A DNA stretch of 64,000 nucleotides from Pedobacter cryoconitis (GCF_003259615.1 NZ_QLLR01000001.1:189922-253921); one strand, 5' to 3'; shown: positions 45,716 to 54,710, counted from the first letter of the stretch. The notes: a model not told the origin generated them from the sequence alone. Made by a program: numbers and translations.

Positions 45716-47852
45716 AAAATTACTTTTTTTATTAATAGCGCTCGTATTCAGCAGCGCTCTCACCTATTCAGCGACACCGGACAGTACGCTTGTCTTTAAA
45801 AACGAAAACACGGTTTTAAAGATTGAACATGGTATATCCATTTTCAGGGATCCTGCAAAATCATTAACTATCCATGAGGTAATCGGCCGTAAATTCGACT
45901 ATCTCAATCAGAAAGTCCCTAACCTGGGCATAACTTCAGATAAGATATGGATAAAATTTACGGTAGACAATCAAAGCCCTGCGGAGAATTTAATGCTCGT
46001 TGTTGCGCAGCCGGCCATTGATAGTATTACCTTGTACAGACTGGATGATCATAAGCTTTATGCCTCTTCAAAATTAGGGAAGTTTAAAGCCTTTCATGCC
46101 AGATTAGTCAATAACCCGAACTATATATTTCCGATAAACATCGCCAGGAATAAAAAGGAGACATTTTATATCAGCATTAGTTCTACGGATCAGATTCAAT
46201 TGCCGATCTCTTTAGGTACTCCAAAAGTAGTACTGGTCAATGATAACAGCAAAAATATACTCTTCGGGATTTATGCCGGCATTATCATGATTTTGTATAA
46301 CCTGTTTATCTCCTTTACGGTCAAAGATCCAAGTTATATTTACTACATCATTTATATCTTCTTTGTAGGCTTAACACAGGCAACTTTCCAGGGTTACGCT
46401 TTTAAGTTTCTATGGCCGGATAGCCCGTGGTTAGCCATAAACAGCTCTTTTCTGGTGCCATTTTTCTCTGGTATCACTACGGCATTGTTCTTAAAGCGGT
46501 TTTTACAAACCAAATTACATACGCCAAAACTACATATCGGGATAGATATATTTGTTTTCTTATACTTTATAGCACTAGGGGCATGGATTTCCGGCGCACA
46601 TACTACTAGTATTAAATGTTTGCAGACACTGGCTTTACTCGGTTCACTTTACTTCTTGTATGTGGCCAATGTGATCCGCAGGAAAGGTTCCCGCCCTGCC
46701 CTGTTCTTTCTGGTTGCCTATACGATATTCCTGCTGTGTGTGGTGATCTTTGTTTTAAGGAATTTCAACTTAATTGAGTACAATCTATTTACTTCTTATA
46801 TTTTAGAAATCGGTTCTGTTATACAAATCACGTTACTTTCTTTCGCACTGGCGGATAAAATAAACGTCTACCGGAAAGACAAAGAACAGTCTCAGGAACA
46901 AGCACTTAAAATCTCCAAAGAGAACGAAAGACTGATCCGTGAACAAAATATTGAACTGGAAATCCAGGTGAATAAGCGGACAGAGGAATTACAGAATTCG
47001 AATGTGACTTTAAACCTGACGCTGAAAGAATTAAAAGAAGCGCAATCACAATTGGTTGATGCCGAAAAGATGGCTGGTCTGGGTCAGCTGACTGCCGGTA
47101 TTGCGCATGAGATCAACAATCCTATCAATTTTGTAACTTCCAATATTAAACCGCTCGGGCTGGATATTAATGATCTGTATGATGTGATCCAGAAGTATGA
47201 AGAACTCGATCCTGATCAGGATATAAGGGAACAGATCCTGGCAATAGACAGGTTTAAAAAACAAATTGATATTGATTTTATCAAAACAGAAATTAATTCT
47301 TTACTTTCAGGAATTGGGGAAGGTGCGAAAAGGACAGCGGAAATTATCAGGAGCCTGAAAAATTTCAGCAGACTGGATGAGAGTGATACCAAGCCTGTAG
47401 ACTTAAATGAAGGACTGGAATCTACCCTGGTTTTACTCAGGAGCACGGTTCCTCCTTATATAAAAATTATTAAAGATCTGCAGCCGATCCCGTTGGTAGA
47501 GTGTTTGCCCGGTAAAATAAACCAGGTTTTCATGAACCTGATTACTAATGCCATACATGCGCTGAAAGTGAAAGAAAATCCGGCAGAAGAAGAGTATATT
47601 TATATCACCACTTCTTCCGTAAATGAGCACGTAGTCATCAGCATTAAGGATACCGGATCGGGAATGACGGATGAGATTAAACAGAAGATATTTGAGCCTT
47701 TCTTTACCACAAAACAAGTTGGCGAAGGAACAGGTTTAGGCCTTTCAATTGTTTTCAGCATCATAGAAAAACATAAAGGCCATATAGATGTTGTTACAAA
47801 AGTGAATCTAGGTACAGAATTTATTATTACCTTGCCTCTAAACATACAATAA
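45702..47852 (+). CDS. 7TMR-DISM sensor histidine kinase
   Basis: A 716-residue membrane kinase. A signal segment (LLFLLIALVFSSALTYS) is followed by a periplasmic 7TMR-DISM extracellular beta-domain (FRDPAKSLTIHEVIGR, IWIKFTVDNQSPAENL). Seven membrane helices are spread over about residues 180-390. A coiled-coil linker follows, then HisKA with GIAHEINNPINFV (His469) and HATPase_c with LITNAIHALK and GTGLGLSIVFSIIEKHKG. DISM domains are thought to bind carbohydrates or other ligands. The start overlaps the acyltransferase-like gene; the hybrid follows one base later. Confidence 0.92.
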   Translation: MILFKKLLFLLIALVFSSALTYSATPDSTLVFKNENTVLKIEHGISIFRDPAKSLTIHEVIGRKFDYLNQKVPNLGITSDKIWIKFTVDNQSPAENLMLVVAQPAIDSITLYRLDDHKLYASSKLGKFKAFHARLVNNPNYIFPINIARNKKETFYISISSTDQIQLPISLGTPKVVLVNDNSKNILFGIYAGIIMILYNLFISFTVKDPSYIYYIIYIFFVGLTQATFQGYAFKFLWPDSPWLAINSSFLVPFFSGITTALFLKRFLQTKLHTPKLHIGIDIFVFLYFIALGAWISGAHTTSIKCLQTLALLGSLYFLYVANVIRRKGSRPALFFLVAYTIFLLCVVIFVLRNFNLIEYNLFTSYILEIGSVIQITLLSFALADKINVYRKDKEQSQEQALKISKENERLIREQNIELEIQVNKRTEELQNSNVTLNLTLKELKEAQSQLVDAEKMAGLGQLTAGIAHEINNPINFVTSNIKPLGLDINDLYDVIQKYEELDPDQDIREQILAIDRFKKQIDIDFIKTEINSLLSGIGEGAKRTAEIIRSLKNFSRLDESDTKPVDLNEGLESTLVLLRSTVPPYIKIIKDLQPIPLVECLPGKINQVFMNLITNAIHALKVKENPAEEEYIYITTSSVNEHVVISIKDTGSGMTDEIKQKIFEPFFTTKQVGEGTGLGLSIVFSIIEKHKGHIDVVTKVNLGTEFIITLPLNIQ

Positions 47853-47853
47853 T

Positions 47854-48933
47854 ATGACTCGCTCGCCTGTTAAAGTTTTATATATTGACGATGAAGAGAA
47901 CAACCTCCTCGCATTCAAAGCAAGTTTTAGGAGACAATATGAGATTTACACGGCGATCTCCGCGGCCGAAGGTTTAAAGGTATTAGAGAACCTTCCGGTC
48001 GAAGTGATTATTGCGGATCAAAAGATGCCCGAAACTACAGGTGTAGAATTTTTTAAGAGTATCGCGCATACCTATCCGGACCCTATCCGTATACTTTTGA
48101 CTGGTTATACAGATATTGCTGCATTAGCGGATGCGATTAATCATGGTGATATTTACAGATATATCACTAAACCATGGAATGATCTGGAACTGCATAATTC
48201 TATCAAAAATGCACATGACGCTTACAAGTCCAAAATTGATTTGAGAAATAAGGTAAAAGAGCTGGAAAAGACTAATGATGAGCTTAACCGGTTTATTTAC
48301 AGTATTTCTCATGAATTAAGAGCTCCGCTGGTTTCAGTCATCGGTATTGTAAACCTGGTTAAAATGGAAGGGTTATACAATTCGAGCGGAGAATACTGGG
48401 AACTGATAGAATCCTGCTCTAATAAGCTGGATTATTATATCCAGAAGACGCTTCAATATTATAAAAACAATAAGAACATTTCTGAAAATTCGGATATTAA
48501 TTTCAAGACCCTGGTCGATGAAATGATTGACTTATATGCTTACAGTGACAGGGATACGCAATTCAACCTGAATATTAACCAGACGCATCAGTTTATGGGG
48601 GATTCGTTCCGGATTGAGGTAATTTTGGGTAACCTGATTTCCAATGCGATCAAATACCAGAAAGAAAGCGGACATCATAAGGTCGTGGATATTTCGATAG
48701 AGGCCAATTTGTTATCTGCCGAAATATCAATTACTGACAATGGACTGGGTATTCTCAATGAACACCTTGAAAAGATATTTACGCAGTTCTTTAAAGCAAA
48801 AAATAACAAAGGAAGTGGTTTGGGATTGTTTATCGTGAAGGAAGCCTTAAACAAGATTGACGGAAAAATATCTGTCAGTTCGTCTCTGAATCATGGTACT
48901 ACGTTTAAAATTACTATTCCCAATGCCAAATAA
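47854..48933 (+). CDS. Receiver-histidine kinase hybrid (receiver first)
   Basis: A 359-residue protein without membrane segments. An N-terminal receiver (VLYIDDEENN, Asp55 in VIIADQKMP, RILLTGYTDIAALADAIN, YITKPW) is followed by a coiled coil (VKELEKTNDELNRF). A HisKA domain with YSISHELRAPLV (His153) and a HATPase_c with LISNAIKYQKESG and GSGLGLFIVKEAL complete it. It probably receives a phosphate from the DISM kinase and regulates its own kinase domain. Its receiver is paralogous to the protein at 43259. Confidence 0.92.
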   Translation: MTRSPVKVLYIDDEENNLLAFKASFRRQYEIYTAISAAEGLKVLENLPVEVIIADQKMPETTGVEFFKSIAHTYPDPIRILLTGYTDIAALADAINHGDIYRYITKPWNDLELHNSIKNAHDAYKSKIDLRNKVKELEKTNDELNRFIYSISHELRAPLVSVIGIVNLVKMEGLYNSSGEYWELIESCSNKLDYYIQKTLQYYKNNKNISENSDINFKTLVDEMIDLYAYSDRDTQFNLNINQTHQFMGDSFRIEVILGNLISNAIKYQKESGHHKVVDISIEANLLSAEISITDNGLGILNEHLEKIFTQFFKAKNNKGSGLGLFIVKEALNKIDGKISVSSSLNHGTTFKITIPNAK

Positions 48934-49348
48934 ACTCGAGAGCGCAATAAAAGTGATGCTGATCGATGATAATATCATTGACCTGAAGATCAATTCAAAG
49001 ATCATTTTTATCTCTAAATTATTCGACGAAATCATTCAGTGCCAATCTGGAGAAGAGGCGCTCAGCTATTTCAATACCCATTCGAATCAACTGGATAAAT
49101 TACCAAACCTAATTCTTTTGGATATTCAGATGCCTGAAATGGATGGTTTTGAATTCCTGGAGAACTATAAGCGCTTCCCTCCTGAGCTGAAAGATAATTG
49201 TGTGGTCGCCATGCTTTCTTCTACGCTTGATTTTGGTGACATCCGAAAAGCAGAAGCAAATCCTTATGTGATTAAACTCCTTAAAAAGCCTCTTTATCCT
49301 GCACATCTGGAAGAATTGTTCAAGGCGAATTTCTCTGTCGTAAAATAG
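48923..49348 (+). CDS. CheY-like response regulator
   Basis: A 141-residue receiver-only protein from the ATG at 48923 (MPNKLESAIKVMLIDDN), overlapping the hybrid's end by 11 bp. The phosphoacceptor is Asp67 in LILLDIQMPEMDGFEF, with conserved Thr/Ser in AMLSST and Lys in LLKKPLYP. There is no output domain, so it probably acts by binding a protein or relays phosphate. It belongs to a different receiver group from the other two. Confidence 0.88.
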   Translation: MPNKLESAIKVMLIDDNIIDLKINSKIIFISKLFDEIIQCQSGEEALSYFNTHSNQLDKLPNLILLDIQMPEMDGFEFLENYKRFPPELKDNCVVAMLSSTLDFGDIRKAEANPYVIKLLKKPLYPAHLEELFKANFSVVK

Positions 49349-49384
49349 ATCCTGTTTATGGCATTATTAATGCCTGCTATAAGT

Positions 49385-49759
49385 ATGAACGGGTTAAAAG
49401 TTATCGCTGCATTTTTCTGTCTTTCTCTTGCTTTTACAAGCTGTAAAAAAGATTCGGGTCTTGATCCGTTGTCTAATGTATTGTTTGCAAAAGATGGTGT
49501 GATCAGAGTGGAGTGTGCAGATTGCACATTAAATTACACGGTTATTAACGATAAGTATGCTGTAGGTATTAAAAACAGTGAAGACGTTAAATTTAGCTAT
49601 GTGTCTGATTTTGAACTAAAAACAACGATACAATCTCCAAAGAAACAACTGATCAGATTGATTGTCATGGATTCTTACGGCAGAACGGTTTCTAATGAGC
49701 TGACTGCGATTGATGCGGGAGAACCTAAAACTGATAGTTTTAAAATTAAAATCCAATAA
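49385..49759 (+). CDS. Small lipoprotein of unknown function
   Basis: A 124-residue protein from the ATG at 49385. The signal (MNGLKVIAAFFCLSLAFTSC) has Cys20 in a lipobox, so it is probably anchored to the outer membrane. The mature domain is beta-rich with a CADC pair (VECADCTLNYTVIND). It lies 36 bp after the CheY-like gene and before a strong terminator, so it is the last gene of the operon. It could be an accessory or ligand-related component. Confidence 0.72.
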   Translation: MNGLKVIAAFFCLSLAFTSCKKDSGLDPLSNVLFAKDGVIRVECADCTLNYTVINDKYAVGIKNSEDVKFSYVSDFELKTTIQSPKKQLIRLIVMDSYGRTVSNELTAIDAGEPKTDSFKIKIQ

Positions 49760-49783
49760 TCAGGTTAGCCTGGTATTTCAATA

Positions 49784-49820
49784 AAAAAATCCCGGAGTTT
49801 TAAACGCTCCGGGATTTTTT
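49784..49820 (+). terminator. Terminator of the ThiF-DISM signalling operon
   Basis: AAAAAATCCCGGAG (49784-49797) and CTCCGGGATTTTTT (49807-49820) form a 14-bp stem with a T run. Confidence 0.9.
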
Positions 49821-49829
49821 ATATTAAGA

Positions 49830-49874
49830 AGTTGTGGAATAAATAATTCATATTGAGGAATATCATCCACAACT
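49830..49874 (-). terminator. Possible 3' hairpin of the aldolase gene
   Basis: AGTTGTGGA (49830-49838) and TCCACAACT (49866-49874) could pair over a long loop, downstream of the aldolase stop on the minus strand. The loop length makes it weak. Confidence 0.3.
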
Positions 49875-49898
49875 GTTTAGTCACTCACAAACAACCAC

Positions 49899-50912
49899 TT
49901 ATGCTTTAAACTCTCCTTTTCTTGCTTCGTGATTAGCCTTCGCCAGTTCCAGAAAAGAATCCTGCGCGGCTTTCACGTTTTCAGGTTTACCTTTCCATAT
50001 TTCCAAGGCAGGCTGATGTAAGGCTCTGGAGAAAGAATAAGTAACCGGCCATGGCAATTGTGCTGGATAACCGGAGTTAATTGCATTTAAATTTTGTGAA
50101 GCGGTTTCCGGGTCCTGGCCACCAGAAAGAAATGCGATTCCTGCAACTGCAGCAGGAACAGCATTACGCAGACAGTTTACAGTTAATTTAGCTACCAAAG
50201 CTGAATCAGCTTTTTGAGGGGCATCTTTACCTGCAAGGATCATATTGGGTTTTAAAATCAGTCCGCCGAGCTCTACATTGAGTAAATGCAGCTCCTGAAA
50301 TAAAGAACGCAGCACTTTCTCAGTAACTTCAGCACAACGTTCAATGGTATGGTTACCATCCATAATCACTTCCGGTTCTACAATGGGTACAATCCCTGCT
50401 TGCTGACAAGCAGCAGCGTAACGGGCAAGGGCATGGGTATTACTGACAATGCAAGCCTTGGAAGGCAGCGCTCCATCAATCAGGATTACTCCTCTCCATT
50501 TAGCGAACTTTAAGCCCAATGCGGCATAAGTGGCCAGTCTTTCCTGCAGATCGTCCAGTCCTTTGGTTACCTTTTCTTTGGGGAAACCTGCCAGGTCTTC
50601 AGTTCCTTCATCCAGTTTGATTCCCGGGATAACGCCTGCTTTTTTGAGTTCCTCCAGAAATGGAACACCTGCGAGGGTTTGCTGATGAACGGTTTCATCA
50701 AATAATATTGCGCCGTTGATATAATTTCCTATTCCCGGCGTAGTAATTAATACTTCGCGATAGGCTCTTCTGTATGCTTCGGTCTGTGGTATACCTGCGA
50801 GTTCAAAACGTTTGTTAAGTGTAGCAACACTTTCATCTATAGCAACTAGGCCTTTGAAATCGGCCACCATAGCTTTGGCGGTATTGATCAGTTGTTTGGT
50901 TATATGCTCCAT
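49899..50912 (-). CDS. Fructose-bisphosphate aldolase class I
   Basis: A 337-residue class I enzyme from the ATG at 50912 (MEHITKQLINTAKAMVADF). Motifs are GLVAIDESVATLNKRF, GVIPGIKLDEGT, the WRGVIL strand and the Schiff-base lysine in LGGLILKPNMILAG. It cleaves fructose 1,6-bisphosphate to two triose phosphates. It is of the eukaryote-like class I type, which some Bacteroidota carry beside a class II enzyme; no class II enzyme is in the window. Confidence 0.93.
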   Translation of the reverse strand: MEHITKQLINTAKAMVADFKGLVAIDESVATLNKRFELAGIPQTEAYRRAYREVLITTPGIGNYINGAILFDETVHQQTLAGVPFLEELKKAGVIPGIKLDEGTEDLAGFPKEKVTKGLDDLQERLATYAALGLKFAKWRGVILIDGALPSKACIVSNTHALARYAAACQQAGIVPIVEPEVIMDGNHTIERCAEVTEKVLRSLFQELHLLNVELGGLILKPNMILAGKDAPQKADSALVAKLTVNCLRNAVPAAVAGIAFLSGGQDPETASQNLNAINSGYPAQLPWPVTYSFSRALHQPALEIWKGKPENVKAAQDSFLELAKANHEARKGEFKA

Positions 50913-50982
50913 AATTATTACTGCGGGCCCTGATCTGATCAGGCTCAATTAAAGAACAATCTGACAAATACAATTGTTTGCG

Positions 50983-51858
50983 CTAATAGTGTTTGCCGGG
51001 CCTGGTGATACAAAAACCTTTACCAGCTATATCTTTGAGAAATTTCCGGGGTGTAGTGCCTAAAAAATGATTAAAATCTTTAATCAAATGACTCTGGTCA
51101 TGATAACCATGTTTTTCTATAAGTGCAAAAAGATCAATTTCTTCTTCTTTTTGGCTGACAAGCTGATTGATGACTTCTTTGAAACGCATAAAACGGAGCA
51201 TTTCTTTAGGAGAGTAACCTGTAAATTTTTGAAAACGCTGTTGTATAGTTCTCTCGCTTAAGGCAGCATTTGCGGCTATTGCTTTAACAGGTGCTACCGC
51301 CGGATTCTGGAAATAAGACAATCCATTTAACAAAGGGATAGTGAAGGGTTCATTTTCTGTCATAAAAGAAGCCGCATAAGCTTCAATTGATTGCATTCTG
51401 TCTATCAGGATGGGTAAAACAGCTAACTGCTCCCAGAACTCTGCAAAACAGGTCTTATCAATTAATATATCCGGGTCCATCACTTCCGATGAGGCTAATT
51501 CATTGATCGGAATTTTAAATAACCTGTAAAAGCCGTTCAACGTGAAATTTACAACAATGGCATCTGCTGCTGGCTGCAATTCGTAATTCAGCATCTTTTT
51601 GAGCGGCCCGATAACCGCAACCCGATGGATCGGAGTGTCGTTCAAAGCCGCATTATTAAATGAATACCGGATAGGTGTTCCAAAATTGAAAAGCATTAAC
51701 ATATCAAAATTGGGAGAAAGATGATTCACGACAACTTCTGCATCTGCTGGAGTATGCACATGATAAAAATGACTGACTACATCACTTAAAGGCTTCTGAA
51801 CCTCATATAAATCTCCGTCCATCGCTGCGTCTTTCATAGCTTTTTCGTTTACTTCCAA
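50983..51858 (-). CDS. AraC-family transcriptional regulator
   Basis: A 291-residue regulator. The N-terminal half is an effector-binding domain of the DUF6597 type, starting near LSDVVSHFYHVHTP. The C-terminal double HTH is clear (AIAANAALSERTIQQRFQKF, then GYSPKEMLRFMRFKEVINQL and HGYHDQSHLIKDFNHFLG). The start is at the Met in MEVNEKAMKDAAMD. It is divergent from the nucleotide cyclase gene. Its targets are not known. Confidence 0.88.
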   Translation of the reverse strand: MEVNEKAMKDAAMDGDLYEVQKPLSDVVSHFYHVHTPADAEVVVNHLSPNFDMLMLFNFGTPIRYSFNNAALNDTPIHRVAVIGPLKKMLNYELQPAADAIVVNFTLNGFYRLFKIPINELASSEVMDPDILIDKTCFAEFWEQLAVLPILIDRMQSIEAYAASFMTENEPFTIPLLNGLSYFQNPAVAPVKAIAANAALSERTIQQRFQKFTGYSPKEMLRFMRFKEVINQLVSQKEEEIDLFALIEKHGYHDQSHLIKDFNHFLGTTPRKFLKDIAGKGFCITRPGKHY

Positions 51859-52066
51859 TCTTAAGAAGATCGGCCTCGGTAAGTTTGTCTTAGCAAATTT
51901 AAAGAAATCAGGAACAACTTAATTATTTATTATCCCGATAGAATGAGGCTGTATAAAACGTTTGAATTTCGCAATTATCGGTTTGATTCTCGTAGCCTCA
52001 TCGCGCAGGATCTGCTTAAATTTACATTCAGAAATAAATGTAAACCCACCATTTAAAGATCACCTT

Positions 52067-52819
52067 ATGAAAACTCAGAACAGCTACATTCCTTCTACAC
52101 TTCCAACACACCAGATTTCATGCACACGCCTTACTGACCAGACTATTGTCTGTAAATCTCCGGATAAGATGAAAGAGATTTACACTGCTCTGGGCGAAGA
52201 GCGTGAACTGGCTCTTTTATTCCTGGACATCCGGAATTTCACAGCTGCCATGGAGATCAGATCTTCGTATGAGGTTATTTATATGATCAGAAAACTGTTT
52301 GTTTTATTTAACCGCTCCATTACTGAGGCCGGGGGCCGGATTGTTGAAACCAATGGTGATAGTATCTATGCAGTTTTCGGGTTAGACACGAACTTAAAAA
52401 TGGCAGTACAAGCTGCTGTTGATACTGCTTATGCTTTACTGCGTGATGTGGAAGTTTTCAATGCTTCTTATGCCCAGCCCTACTTTAACCTGAGTTATGA
52501 GATTGGTATCGGGGTACATCATGGCAAAGTTGTAGTGGGCCAATATGATCTGACCAGTAAAGAACAGCTGACTGTAATGGGTTTGCCTGTCAACATTGCT
52601 TCACGTTTGCAGGGAGAAACTAAAGGGCTTCATAACAATCTGATAGTTTCTAAGCTCACTTATGATTTACTGACTGACCCTAAAGATGCCGAGCTCAAAT
52701 CTGTGCAGCTTAAAGGTATATCCGCTGCAATGAATGTGATGTTAATGGGAAATACTTTTCATCCTGAAAACTATATGGATGACATGGACCTGAATTATTA
52801 CCTTGGAATATCCGGTTAA
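52067..52819 (+). CDS. Soluble class III adenylate/guanylate cyclase-like protein
   Basis: A 250-residue protein from the ATG at 52067. A short N-terminal segment (1-45) precedes a class III catalytic domain. Both metal-binding Asp residues are present: Asp54 in LLFLDIRNFTA and Asp98 in TNGDSIYAVFG. The transition-state Asn/Arg pair lies in PVNIASRLQ. There is no membrane or sensor domain. It probably makes cAMP or cGMP as a dimer. The GL in VMGLPVN replaces the more usual GD, which may affect activity. A Crp/Fnr gene lies about 2 kb away. Confidence 0.85.
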   Translation: MKTQNSYIPSTLPTHQISCTRLTDQTIVCKSPDKMKEIYTALGEERELALLFLDIRNFTAAMEIRSSYEVIYMIRKLFVLFNRSITEAGGRIVETNGDSIYAVFGLDTNLKMAVQAAVDTAYALLRDVEVFNASYAQPYFNLSYEIGIGVHHGKVVVGQYDLTSKEQLTVMGLPVNIASRLQGETKGLHNNLIVSKLTYDLLTDPKDAELKSVQLKGISAAMNVMLMGNTFHPENYMDDMDLNYYLGISG

Positions 52820-52837
52820 ATCATTGCTTGGCACGGG

Positions 52838-53200
52838 TTAAAGCATAACCCTGCCGCTGTCCTGAATAGCCCATTCAGCCATCATGTTCATTAAAGGAAC
52901 TAATTCCCGACCTGAAGGGCTTAAACTATAAGTAACAAAAGGAGGAACTACGGGCTCAGCTTTCCTGATCACCAGGTTATCGGCTTCCAGTTGTTTTAAA
53001 CTCTGAATCAGCATCTTTTCGGTAATGATAGGAATTGCCCTTCTCAGCTCGCTGTAACGTTTAGCGTCTTCTCTAAGCTGATAAATAATAATCGGTTTCC
53101 AGTGACCACCAATTTTATTCATCACATAGGTAACCGGACAGGTCAGTTCTGCTAATCCTTTGTTCAGGCTGATACTTGAGCTTTCTTTAATCTTGGTCAT
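52838..53200 (-). CDS. HxlR-family winged-helix regulator with N-terminal Cys
   Basis: A 120-residue regulator from the ATG at 53200 (MTKIKESSSISLNKGLAELT). The family start LTCPVTYVMNKIGGHWKPIIIYQL carries Cys21. In YodB/HypR-like members the equivalent Cys senses quinones, aldehydes or disulfide stress. The winged-helix region has RYSELRRAIPIITEKMLIQSLKQL. It is divergent from an NmrA-like oxidoreductase and an operator lies between, so it probably represses that gene in a redox-dependent way. Confidence 0.92.
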   Translation of the reverse strand: MTKIKESSSISLNKGLAELTCPVTYVMNKIGGHWKPIIIYQLREDAKRYSELRRAIPIITEKMLIQSLKQLEADNLVIRKAEPVVPPFVTYSLSPSGRELVPLMNMMAEWAIQDSGRVML

Positions 53201-53219
53201 GATACATACTTTGGGGTAA

Positions 53220-53254
53220 GTACTTGTAAAAAAGTAAGTACAAATATACCTTTG
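53220..53254 (+). promoter_or_regulatory. Promoter and overlapping operator of the NmrA-like gene
   Basis: TTG (53224-53226) is followed after 20 bp by TACCTTTG (53247-53254), an excellent Bacteroidota promoter. Inverted half-sites GTACTT (53220-53225) and AAGTAC (53236-53241) overlap the -33 element and the spacer. The ATG lies at 53281. Binding of the HxlR protein here would block the polymerase. Confidence 0.72.
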
Positions 53255-53280
53255 TCTTGTCAATAATAAAAGATAAAAAT

Positions 53281-54156
53281 ATGAACATTACCATAACAGG
53301 TTCTTTAGGAAATATAAGCAAACCATTAGCGCAAACCTTAGTTAGTGCGGGTCACCAGGTAACTGTTATCAGCAGCAACGCTGATAAAGTAAAAGCAATT
53401 GAAGAGTTAGGTGCTACAGCGGCAATCGGCTCAGTAGACGATCTTGATTTTTTAACAAAGGCCTTTAAGGGCGCAGATGCAATTTATACGATGTGCCCGC
53501 CAAATTATGCAGCTGCCGATTTCAGAAGCTACATGAATACAGTTGGTCAGAATTATGCCGCAGCTATTCGTGCGTCCGGAGTGAAACAAGTTGTAAATTT
53601 AAGCAGTATCGGGGCACATTTATCAGCTGGCACCGGGCCGATTAAAGGCTTGCATGATGTAGAACAATTGTTCAATAAGCTGGAAGGTGTTTCGGTTAAA
53701 CACATGCGTCCTGCTTATTTTTATGTCAACTTATATGGCAGTGCCGATATGATTAAACATGCGGGTATTATTGGGGCTAATTATGGAGAAGCAGCTGAAT
53801 TAGTACTGGTTCATCCGAAAGATATTGCCTTAGCGATAGCAGAGGAGTTACAGCAGCCGTTTACTGGAAAAAGTATTCGTTATGTGACCAGTGATGTACG
53901 TAACCTTGCTGAAGTGGCAACTGCCTTAGGAACAGCGATCGGAAAGCCTGATTTGAAATGGGTAGAGTTTACGGATGAACAGGCTTATGATGGAATGATC
54001 CAGGCTGGTTTACCTCCGGAATTGGCTAAGAACTTTGTAGAAATGGGAACAGCAATCAGAAGCGGGGTTTTATGGGAAGATTTTAAATTGAACCAGCCGG
54101 AGTTTTCAGCAACAAAACTGGAAGATTTTGCGAAAGAGTTCGCGGCTGCTTTTTAA
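53281..54156 (+). CDS. NmrA-like NAD(P)-binding oxidoreductase
   Basis: A 291-residue atypical SDR from the ATG at 53281; a TTG upstream is in frame but the ATG starts a perfect dinucleotide fold. The motif ITGSLGNISKPLAQTL is the NmrA-type nucleotide-binding loop, followed by VVNLSSIGAHLSAG and the AYFYVNLYG region. QOR2-like members reduce quinones, which would fit the Cys-bearing HxlR regulator next to it. The exact substrate is not shown. Confidence 0.88.
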   Translation: MNITITGSLGNISKPLAQTLVSAGHQVTVISSNADKVKAIEELGATAAIGSVDDLDFLTKAFKGADAIYTMCPPNYAAADFRSYMNTVGQNYAAAIRASGVKQVVNLSSIGAHLSAGTGPIKGLHDVEQLFNKLEGVSVKHMRPAYFYVNLYGSADMIKHAGIIGANYGEAAELVLVHPKDIALAIAEELQQPFTGKSIRYVTSDVRNLAEVATALGTAIGKPDLKWVEFTDEQAYDGMIQAGLPPELAKNFVEMGTAIRSGVLWEDFKLNQPEFSATKLEDFAKEFAAAF

Positions 54157-54228
54157 TAGTTGCTGGTTTATATCTTTATAATAGCTACTGGTTTTTAACG
54201 CTTACACTAACTTTAACAATCACTATAT

Positions 54229-54264
54229 AACGGCAAAGGTATTACAGCACCTTTGCCGTTTCTA
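54229..54264. terminator. Bidirectional terminator
   Basis: AACGGCAAAGGT (54229-54240) and ACCTTTGCCGTT (54249-54260), 12-bp stem between convergent genes. Confidence 0.85.
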
Positions 54265-54272
54265 TTTTAGGA

Positions 54273-54710
54273 TTAAAGCACTGGCTCCAATCCTGTAGTA
54301 ATCGCAAGTCTGTTCCAGGCATTGATGGTAATAATGGCCAGAATAATTTCTGCAAGGTGGGCAGGTTCGAAAACAGCTGCTGCATTTTTATAGGTTTCAT
54401 CAGATACGTGGTTACTAATTAAAGTAACTTCTTCTGTTAATGCTAGTAAAGCACGTTCTTGTTCATCGAAAAAAGGAGTATCACGCCATGCGGAAAGCGC
54501 ATAGATCCTTTGTTCAGTCTCTCCTTCTTTACGTGCATCCTTGGTGTGCATATCAATGCAAAAAGCGCATCCGTTAATTTGTGAAGCTCTGATTTTGATC
54601 AGGTCTTTGTGTTTAGCAGTCAGGCTGGTACTTTCAATATATTTTTCAAGAGCCATGATGGCCCGGTATCCTGCCGGCAGTACTTCGTTGATTTTACTTC
54701 TATTGCTCAT
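54273..54710 (-). CDS. Carboxymuconolactone decarboxylase-family / AhpD-like protein
   Basis: A 145-residue protein with the AhpD-type motif NGCAFCIDMHTKDA (Cys48, Cys51, His55). It is typically a peroxidase-linked or general disulfide-exchange protein. The remainder (WRDTPFFDEQERALLALTEEVTLI) is the family core. It is probably part of a stress-response cluster with the neighbouring HxlR and oxidoreductase genes. Its substrate is not known. Confidence 0.9.
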   Translation of the reverse strand: MSNRSKINEVLPAGYRAIMALEKYIESTSLTAKHKDLIKIRASQINGCAFCIDMHTKDARKEGETEQRIYALSAWRDTPFFDEQERALLALTEEVTLISNHVSDETYKNAAAVFEPAHLAEIILAIITINAWNRLAITTGLEPVL

